This document shows, piece after piece, positions 58,444 to 64,000 of a stretch of 64,000 nucleotides of DNA. A program made the translations under genes and the position numbers. Numbering within the stretch: position 1 is the stretch's first letter; the number at the start of each line of letters is the position of its first letter. This DNA comes from Paraburkholderia saeva (GTDB lineage Bacteria; Pseudomonadota; Gammaproteobacteria; Burkholderiales; Burkholderiaceae), in the NCBI RefSeq assembly GCF_907164555.1, contig NZ_CAJQZC010000008.1, positions 1-64,000 on the forward strand, in the 5' to 3' direction. Under the pieces are notes generated by a model, which was given only the letters and a program-made list of their open reading frames with translations, was not told where the DNA came from and did no database searches.

Positions 58444-58920
58444 TCAGGCGATCTGCACCGAAGGCACGCTCTTCATGCAGCGCAGCGCGAACATCGACCG
58501 GCTGTGGCGAATGCCGGCAATGCGATAGAGCTTCTCGCGCAGGAAGCGTTCATAGCCCGCCGTGCCATCGACGGCGACCTTCACCAGGTAATCGTATTCG
58601 CCCGAGACCAGATACGCCTCGAGCACCTCCGGCAGCGTGGCGAGTTCGGCGCCGAAGCGGGCGAGCGCGTCGTCGTCGTGACGGTTGAGCGTGACTTCGA
58701 GCAACACGATGTCGGCGAATCCGAGCTTCGCGCTGTCCAGCAGCGCCACGTAGCCGCGAATGTAGCCGTCGGCTTCCAGTTGCCGCGTGCGGTTCCAGCA
58801 GGCCGTCGTGGACATGCCGGCGAGTTCCGCCAGCTCCGCGTTCGAGAGCCGGGCGTTCTGTTGCAGTTCGCGCAGGATCTTGCGGTCCTGGCTGTCCAGT
58901 GGACGGTTTCGCGTGCTCAT
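58444..58920 (-). CDS. Lrp/AsnC family transcriptional regulator
   Basis: A 158-residue Lrp-type regulator: N-terminal HTH (LDSQDRKILRELQQNARLSN; ELAGMSTTACWNRTRQLEADG) and C-terminal RAM ligand-binding domain (VSGEYDYLVKVAVDG). GGAG precedes the ATG. It usually senses amino acids. No amino-acid gene is adjacent, and it is separated from the histidine phosphatase gene by 315 bp with no gene; the AT-rich sequence just upstream is its likely promoter. Confidence 0.9.
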   Translation of the reverse strand: MSTRNRPLDSQDRKILRELQQNARLSNAELAELAGMSTTACWNRTRQLEADGYIRGYVALLDSAKLGFADIVLLEVTLNRHDDDALARFGAELATLPEVLEAYLVSGEYDYLVKVAVDGTAGYERFLREKLYRIAGIRHSRSMFALRCMKSVPSVQIA

Positions 58921-59235
58921 GATCGGTCTCCAGAAGATTATTCAGATATCGATCATTCTAACGGAAGGATGTTTTGAATTAACGCCGTCTCAGGTGATAA
59001 AAAGGAAGCCTTTACAGCCAGGTGCCGGGTATATTTTCTACATTGCTTTCAAGCCCGGACAGCCGCGCGGGCCACCCCATCCGCGCTGGCAGCCCGCCGT
59101 AGCCACCTGCTACGGGATCGGATGTCGCGTCGCCTTACCGTGGGCGGCGCAGGAGCGCGCTTCGACGTTACCGCGTCGGATGTGGCGCCCGGCGGGCACG
59201 AAGGCATGTTCTCCCTCTCTTCAGCGTTTCTCCTT
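58921..59235. other. Gene-free region upstream of the Lrp gene
   Basis: AT-rich near 58940-58990 (promoter-like), with AAAGG-aag-CCTTT near 59003. The remainder is GC-rich and I see no gene. Confidence 0.45.
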
Positions 59236-59826
59236 TCAGCCCGCGGCGGCCCGCCACGTCCACACGCCTTCGCGCGAACGCCGCAGTTCGACGATCGACA
59301 GCGGCGCAATCTCGATCCTTGCGAACGACTCAGCCGGCGCGGCGAGCACATGAACGAGCGCCGCGCGCATCACGACTGCATGCGTGAGCGCGACCACCTG
59401 CATACCCGCATCTGCGGACGAGGAAGCAGGCGCGAGCGCATCGAGCCACGAACCCACGCGAGCCAGCACTGACCGGAACGATTCGCCGCCGGGCGGCGCG
59501 GCGTCCGGCGAATGTATCCACGCGGCGAGCGCCTCGGGTTCCGTTGCCGCAAGCTCGTGAAGCCGTCGGCCGCGCCATGCGCCCGCATCGGCGTCCGAGA
59601 GCGCCGGCGCGATTTCCGCGCTCAATCCGAGCGCCTCGGCCGTTTCGCGCGCGCACGTCGCCGCGCTGCGAAAGACCTGCGCGGCCTGGCCTGCGATCAG
59701 CGCACGACCGCGCCAGGCCCGCAGTTCATCGAACGCGCGCGAATCGAGCGGATCGTCCGCGGGGAACGTGCCCACGCGCATCTCCCGTGTCGCCGGGTGG
59801 CTGACCAGCTGCAACCGTGTCTGCAT
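59236..59826 (-). CDS. Histidine phosphatase family protein, divergent from cobalt uptake genes
   Basis: A 196-residue phosphoglycerate-mutase-like protein. The catalytic His is in SHPATRE at about residue 10, where most members have RHG; the acid block is DADAGAWRGRR and the second His is in LTHAVVMRA. The His core is kept while the Arg of RHG is Ser. Being divergent from a cobalamin-riboswitch unit, it could be a CobC-like alpha-ribazole phosphatase, but the altered motif makes that uncertain. Confidence 0.78.
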   Translation of the reverse strand: MQTRLQLVSHPATREMRVGTFPADDPLDSRAFDELRAWRGRALIAGQAAQVFRSAATCARETAEALGLSAEIAPALSDADAGAWRGRRLHELAATEPEALAAWIHSPDAAPPGGESFRSVLARVGSWLDALAPASSSADAGMQVVALTHAVVMRAALVHVLAAPAESFARIEIAPLSIVELRRSREGVWTWRAAAG

Positions 59827-59903
59827 GTGCTGTCCCTGTTTTGAGTGCGTCGCGCATGCTTCGCGCTGGCGCGCCGAAGTTTAGCGCGTAGAATAATCAG
59901 ACT

Positions 59904-60037
59904 CGAAGCGCGGAAGCCGGTGTGAGCCCGGCGCGGTCGCGCCACTGTAATCGGCCCAGCACGGAGTCGAAAGCCAGACCTGAGCTTCGTGTCATCCCTT
60001 ATCGAATCGACTGTCGGGGCGCGTAACCCCTGGAGAG
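59904..60037 (+). ncRNA. Cobalamin riboswitch upstream of cbtB
   Basis: Core features on the plus strand: closing pair CGAAGC (59904-59909) with GCTTCG (59984-59989); GGAAGCCGGTG with CCCGGC and CGCCACTGTAA (59911-59950); and the B12-box AGTCGAAAGCCAGACCTG (59965-59982). A downstream stem GGGG...CCCC (60016-60030) abuts the ribosome site TGGAGAG, so ligand probably controls translation start of cbtB. The central part is shorter than in the classic long form. Confidence 0.85.
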
Positions 60038-60044
60038 ATACACC

Positions 60045-60254
60045 ATGACTGACGCCGTTTTCAAGCCGGCCGCTCAACCCGCACCCATTCCCCTGCGCGA
60101 GCTGTTGCCGTGGGCCATTTTCGTCGGCCTGCTGCTTCTCGTGGCGCTGTATTTCGTCGGCGCCGAAGAAGGCGCGACGTCGCTGGTTCCTGGCATGATG
60201 GTGCACGAGTTCGTCCACGACGGCCGCCATCTGCTCGGCTTCCCCTGCCACTAA
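60045..60254 (+). CDS. cbtB: Cobalt transporter subunit CbtB
   Basis: A 69-residue protein with one membrane helix (WAIFVGLLLLVALYFV) and a His-rich C-terminus (VHEFVHDGRHLLGFPCH) that matches the CbtB metal-binding end. CbtAB is a predicted cobalt importer controlled by B12 riboswitches, as here. GGAGAG precedes the ATG. It is followed by cbtA after 11 bp. Confidence 0.9.
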   Translation: MTDAVFKPAAQPAPIPLRELLPWAIFVGLLLLVALYFVGAEEGATSLVPGMMVHEFVHDGRHLLGFPCH

Positions 60255-60265
60255 CGGGGATATAC

Positions 60266-61012
60266 ATGGTAGGCAAACTGTTGGTACGCGGCATGCTCGC
60301 AGGCATCGCCGCAGGACTTCTCACGTTCGCGTTCGCCCGCGTGGCCGGCGAACCGGCCGTCGATCAGGCGATCTCCTTCGAGGAAAAAGCCGCCGCCGCG
60401 CGCGGCGAAGCACCGGAACCGGAACTCGTCAGCCGCGAAACGCAGGCGGGCCTGGGTCTTCTGACTGGCGTCGTCGTGTATGGCGCGTCGTTCGGCGGGC
60501 TCTTTGCGCTGACGTTCGCGTACGCCTACGGACGCGTGGGCAAGCTGAGTGCGCGTGCGCTGTCGGCGATGCTCGCGGCGGCTGCGTTCATCGCGCTTGT
60601 GATCGTGCCGAATCTCAAGTATCCGGCGAATCCTCCGTCGGTCGGCGATCCGGAGACGATCGGCACGCGCACCGGGCTTTTCTTCCTGATGATCGCGATC
60701 TCGCTCGCCGCGCTCGTGTTTTCGCTGAAGGTGCGGCGGCGCGCGGTCGCGCGGTTCGGGCACTGGAATGCGGCGATTGTGGGCGGCCTGGTGTATGTCG
60801 TGATCATCGCGGCCGTGCAGCTTTCGATGCCGACGGTCAACGAAGTGCCGCAGGCCTTCCCGGCCGTGCTGCTGTGGCATTTCCGCGTGGCGGCCATCGG
60901 CATGCAGCTGATCATCTGGACGACGATCGGCCTGCTGATCGGCTGGCTCGTCGAGCGTGACGAGCGCGCGCAACTGCGTGCGGGCAGAACGGAGCGGTCC
61001 GCGTTTCCGTGA
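60266..61012 (+). CDS. cbtA: Cobalt transporter subunit CbtA
   Basis: A 248-residue membrane protein with about five or six helices (LLVRGMLAGIAAGLLTFAFA; GVVVYGASFGGLFALTFAYA; AIVGGLVYVVIIAAVQL). This matches CbtA. Start at 60266 has GGGG upstream; the frame is open to 60110 within cbtB but is not coding there. Predicted to import cobalt for cobalamin synthesis, repressed by cobalamin through the riboswitch. A strong hairpin follows at 61026-61065. Confidence 0.9.
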   Translation: MVGKLLVRGMLAGIAAGLLTFAFARVAGEPAVDQAISFEEKAAAARGEAPEPELVSRETQAGLGLLTGVVVYGASFGGLFALTFAYAYGRVGKLSARALSAMLAAAAFIALVIVPNLKYPANPPSVGDPETIGTRTGLFFLMIAISLAALVFSLKVRRRAVARFGHWNAAIVGGLVYVVIIAAVQLSMPTVNEVPQAFPAVLLWHFRVAAIGMQLIIWTTIGLLIGWLVERDERAQLRAGRTERSAFP

Positions 61013-61025
61013 AATCGCCTGATGC

Positions 61026-61065
61026 GGACCCGGGTGTTTCCAGATGGAACGGAACACCCGGGTCC
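61026..61065 (+). terminator. Strong stem-loop between convergent cbtA and the antiporter gene
   Basis: GGACCCGGGTGTT (61026-61038) pairs perfectly with AACACCCGGGTCC (61053-61065), extendable inward by two pairs with one wobble. It lies between cbtA (ends 61012) and the antiporter gene (ends 61110) and can act for both. No long U-tract, so efficiency is uncertain. Confidence 0.6.
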
Positions 61066-61109
61066 ACAACGCATCGGCTTTCTTTACTCATTTCCTCAAC
61101 CGACCGCGG

Positions 61110-62705
61110 CTATCCGCGCGCGAGTCGCGCCGAGACTTCCTGCAAGTCGAGATCCTGCTCGAGCATGTTCAGCAGTTCGTCGTGGATCAATCCTTCCCGA
61201 CGCAACCGCAGCAGTTCGACACGGCCAGCCGCGATCGCCGCCAGCACGACGTCGTAATGCGCGGTGCGCCGGTCGGCGGGGAACGCCGGCTGGTCCTGAT
61301 ATGAATGCGTGAGCTGCGCGCGGTAGCTGTACTGCTCGAAAAGACGCGGGTGAATCACGTTGCCGCTTGCGTCGTGCACGAGCGGATGGATCGCGGCGAG
61401 TTGCGCCGCTTCGACGTGCGCCCACGCCTGTGGCTCCGTGAGGTGACGCGGGTTGCGTTCCACGCGTTGCTCGGGATCGAGCCAGCGAATGAGCAGCCCG
61501 ATCGTCGTGCCCTGCACGAGCACCGTCACGAGGATCACGGCGAACGAGGCAACGAGAATCAGATCGCGCCCCGGCATTTCGTCCGGCAACGACAAGGCGA
61601 CGGCCAGCGTCACCACGCCGCGCATGCCGGCCCAGCTCTTGATCGTGGCGGCGCGCCAGTCGGTTGCGCGGGCGCCATGTCGCAGGCGTCGGTGTAGCAC
61701 GCCGTGCACCCAGTCGACGGCAAACACCCACACGAAGCGCGACACCACGACCGTGCCGATGACGGCCGCGACGGCAGGCGCGAGCGTCGACAGCGCGTCG
61801 CCGAGGCCGCCGAGCCGCACGATCACGCCGCGCAGCGACAGACCGATCAGGATGAAGACCAGCGCCTCGAGCAGAAAGATCATCACCTGCCAGAACGCCG
61901 TGCCGCGAATGCGCGCGTTGGCGGAGAGGATTTCGTGCTGATGCCAGCCGAGCGCCATGCCGCAGGTGACCGTCGCGATGACGCCGGAAACTTCGAGCAT
62001 TTCGCCGGCGATGTAGCTGATCCAGCCCGCGAGCACCGAGCCTGTGATGACGAGATACAGTTCGCCCGAGTTGTTCAGAAAGCGCAGCAGCCTGACGAAC
62101 ACCCAGCCCGCGGCAAGACCGACCGCGATACCGCCCATCCCAAGAATCGCGAAGCTCGCGATGGCGTGCGGCGCGCTGAACACGCCGGTCAGCGCGGCCG
62201 CAACGGCGAAGCGAAACAGCACGAGGCCGGCCGCGTCGTTCAAAAGGCTCTCGCCTTCCAGCAGCACCATCAGACGGCGCGGCAACGCGACCCGCTCAAG
62301 CACTGCTTTGGCCGCGACGGCGTCGGGCGGCGACACGATCGCGCCCAGTGCGAAGCAGGCGGCCAGCGGCAGCGCGGGCACGACGAGATGCACGATCAGG
62401 CCGACGACGAGCGTCGTGAACGCAACCGCGCCGATCGCGAGCAGCAGGATGCCGACAAGATCGCGCCGGAACTCGTCCCATACGGAGAACCATGCACCGT
62501 CCATCAGGAGCGGTGGCAGGAACACGATCAAGACGAGCGCCGGATCGAGATTGACGGGCGGCAGGCCCGGCACGAACGCCATCCCGATGCCTCCGATCAG
62601 CAACGCGGCGGCAGGCGGCAGACGCAGTCGTTTAGCAAGAAGTTCGAGCCCGATAATCGCGATGAGCGAAAGCAGGATCAGTTTGAATGCTGCAACAGAA
62701 GACAT
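61110..62705 (-). CDS. Na+/H+ antiporter, CPA1 (NhaP/YjcE-like) family
   Basis: A 531-residue cation:proton antiporter: about 12 helices with the CPA1 GAIVSPPDAVAAKAVLERV and EGESLLNDAAGLVLF motifs (ND being the ion-binding pair) and RGVVTLAVALSLP. A cytoplasmic C-terminal tail of about 120 residues follows. ATG at 62705 is chosen with AGGT upstream; the frame is open to 62786. It exchanges Na+ or K+ for protons at the inner membrane for pH or salt homeostasis. Confidence 0.9.
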   Translation of the reverse strand: MSSVAAFKLILLSLIAIIGLELLAKRLRLPPAAALLIGGIGMAFVPGLPPVNLDPALVLIVFLPPLLMDGAWFSVWDEFRRDLVGILLLAIGAVAFTTLVVGLIVHLVVPALPLAACFALGAIVSPPDAVAAKAVLERVALPRRLMVLLEGESLLNDAAGLVLFRFAVAAALTGVFSAPHAIASFAILGMGGIAVGLAAGWVFVRLLRFLNNSGELYLVITGSVLAGWISYIAGEMLEVSGVIATVTCGMALGWHQHEILSANARIRGTAFWQVMIFLLEALVFILIGLSLRGVIVRLGGLGDALSTLAPAVAAVIGTVVVSRFVWVFAVDWVHGVLHRRLRHGARATDWRAATIKSWAGMRGVVTLAVALSLPDEMPGRDLILVASFAVILVTVLVQGTTIGLLIRWLDPEQRVERNPRHLTEPQAWAHVEAAQLAAIHPLVHDASGNVIHPRLFEQYSYRAQLTHSYQDQPAFPADRRTAHYDVVLAAIAAGRVELLRLRREGLIHDELLNMLEQDLDLQEVSARLARG

Positions 62706-62975
62706 GAGATGACCTGGATGTCGATAGCGAAGTCGTGTGGAAGGCGGCACGGCGTGCCCGCGTATTAAGCCACAGCGCTTCGACAAACAGGGTGCCCGTG
62801 TGCTTCGTCGTCACGGTCGAGGTCCGTGGGCGGGGTGGCAAGGGCACGGGCCGACAGAACAGCCGCGCGGTCACTTGATTGAGTCAGACGGCGACGAGGC
62901 GCGCGCGGCGTACACGTCGTCAAGTGAGGCCCTGGCGGGCCGTGACCATCGCAAAGATCATCGCCACCGCAGCGC

Positions 62976-64000
62976 TCACGACTGCGCCGCGGACTCCCGC
63001 GTGACGCCCGAACGCGCCGCTGCCGCTGCCGCGGAACGGCGCCGGGCGCCGAGCTTCTTCAGCCAGATCATCAGACCGGTCGCGCTCAGCACGGCCACGG
63101 CGACGCCGGTAAAGCTCATCAGAATCCGGCCGCCAATCCCGAGGATGCGACCCGAATGCAGCGGAAATTGTGCCTGCATGAAGATATCGCCGGCTGAGCC
63201 CGTGCCCGGAATCGACCCACCTGCCAGCTTGCCGGTGTTGGCGTTGTAGTAGAGCCACGCGTTGCCGAGCCCGGCGTCGCCGTGATCGTGGCCTGGCGCG
63301 AAGAAACCCACACCGTACCCGTTGAACGACGGCACGTAATACAGCGCGCCCGGCGGCGACGCGAGACCTTTTTCGCGGCCGGCGGCCTGCGCCATCTGCA
63401 CGACGCGTTCAGCCGTGAGCGGTGTCTGCCCCGGTGCGCCCTTGCGCATCAGCTCAGGATTTTCGAAGGGCGTCGGCTGGAGTGTCGATACGGTCGAGAG
63501 AACCGGCCGCACGACCGGATCGGACAGATTCATCGAAACCGAAGTCAGCGCGACGATCGCGAGTACACCCCAGATCCACACGCCACCCGAGCGATGCAGG
63601 TCGAACGTGAGCGCATAGCCGCCGCGTCCGAAGCGAAAAGCAAACGACTTGCGCCACGCCTTCACGCTCGGAAACGACAGCACCAGCGCAATCACGCTGT
63701 CGAACAGCCACACGATGCCGACAATCCCCATCAGCCACGTGCCCGTATCGAAACTGCCCATGAACGGCAGATGCAGCGTGTAATGCAGCTTGTAGATGAA
63801 CGGAATCAGGTTGATCCGCGCGAAGGAGAAGGCGCCCCATTCGCGACGCCCCTGGACGTCGCCCGTCGCCGGATCGATGGCCAGCTGGTTGAAGCCGAGC
63901 GCATATGGCTGGCCAGTCTTCGGATCGGTGCGTGGCAGCACCATCATCTGGAGTGTGCGGCCGGGTTCGACGCCTAGCGGCAGGTACGTGACGTCAAAGC
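62976..64000 (-). CDS. PepSY-associated membrane protein (partial, 5' end outside window)
   Basis: The visible 340 C-terminal residues include PepSY_TM helices: LMGIVGIVWLFDSVIALVLSF, then FDLHRSGGVWIWGVLAIVAL (the conserved His-Arg near a helix), a periplasmic stretch, and ILMSFTGVAVAVLSATGLMIWL. The frame stays open to the window edge, so the start lies beyond 64000. The family is often found with siderophore receptors and acts in iron-siderophore reduction or uptake. The C-terminus is basic and Ala-rich. Confidence 0.85.
   Translation of the reverse strand, partial: FDVTYLPLGVEPGRTLQMMVLPRTDPKTGQPYALGFNQLAIDPATGDVQGRREWGAFSFARINLIPFIYKLHYTLHLPFMGSFDTGTWLMGIVGIVWLFDSVIALVLSFPSVKAWRKSFAFRFGRGGYALTFDLHRSGGVWIWGVLAIVALTSVSMNLSDPVVRPVLSTVSTLQPTPFENPELMRKGAPGQTPLTAERVVQMAQAAGREKGLASPPGALYYVPSFNGYGVGFFAPGHDHGDAGLGNAWLYYNANTGKLAGGSIPGTGSAGDIFMQAQFPLHSGRILGIGGRILMSFTGVAVAVLSATGLMIWLKKLGARRRSAAAAAARSGVTRESAAQS

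Noticed and set aside
1..64000. tRNA, rRNA or transposase genes
   Set aside because: None recognised on either strand; no terminal inverted repeats with a transposase frame were found.

Overview
The window looks like chromosomal DNA of a Burkholderiales member, most likely the Paraburkholderia/Caballeronia/Burkholderia group. This is inferred from the high GC with strong GC3 bias, families common there (DUF1840, DUF3300, a DUF4148-like lipoprotein, a Cys-type intracellular PHA depolymerase, many GSTs) and aerobic CoA-dependent anthranilate degradation. No rRNA, tRNA, insertion sequence, prophage or CRISPR array was seen.

Layout. 0-6 kb: a cardiolipin-synthase-like phospholipase D behind a 20-bp phased triple repeat, a VOC protein, a GST, a glutathionyl-hydroquinone reductase, and an exported epoxide-hydrolase-like enzyme divergent from a LysR regulator. 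6-9.2 kb: iron module (Fur-type operator, TonB-dependent siderophore receptor, PiuC). 9.3-12.9 kb: GlxA/AraC regulator, SDR, TetR regulator divergent from a second SDR. 13-16.3 kb: an ECF42-type sigma factor with two YCII/DGPF proteins, a VOC protein and a DUF4440 protein. 16.5-26.8 kb: nitronate monooxygenase, GSTs, PhaZ, cupin, MocR regulator divergent from a PNPOx-like protein, and an EmrB-type efflux pump with an AraC-GyrI regulator. 26.9-35.3 kb: a tightly packed eight-gene minus-strand operon for anthranilate breakdown via 2-aminobenzoyl-CoA.

35.4-45.5 kb is looser and more accessory: DUF1840, two unannotated short membrane-protein genes beside a universal stress protein and a third small membrane protein, a junction where GNAT and AraC genes are both 5'-truncated, a small repeat-containing exported protein, a second DGPF protein, a DUF3300 lipoprotein and a MipA-like porin. 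45.7-52.1 kb: a CUT1 sugar ABC system split over two divergent units with an SDR and an RpiR regulator. 52.1-57.8 kb: a PotABCD-like ABC system operonic with an amidohydrolase. 58.4-64 kb: Lrp regulator, histidine phosphatase divergent from a cobalamin riboswitch-cbtB-cbtA unit, Na+/H+ antiporter, and a PepSY membrane protein cut by the window end.

Most notable: (i) a matched ECF42-like promoter (TGTCGA, 17 bp, CGTCGTGC) in front of two DGPF paralogues 28 kb apart, only one of them near the sigma gene; (ii) a shared 15-bp motif, probably the RpiR operator, at both sugar-transport promoters; (iii) stem-loops just 3' of the binding-protein gene in both ABC operons; (iv) the small-membrane-protein/Usp cluster; (v) the head-to-head gene-truncation scar near 38.2 kb. 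All functional statements are from reading the sequence; no database search was run.
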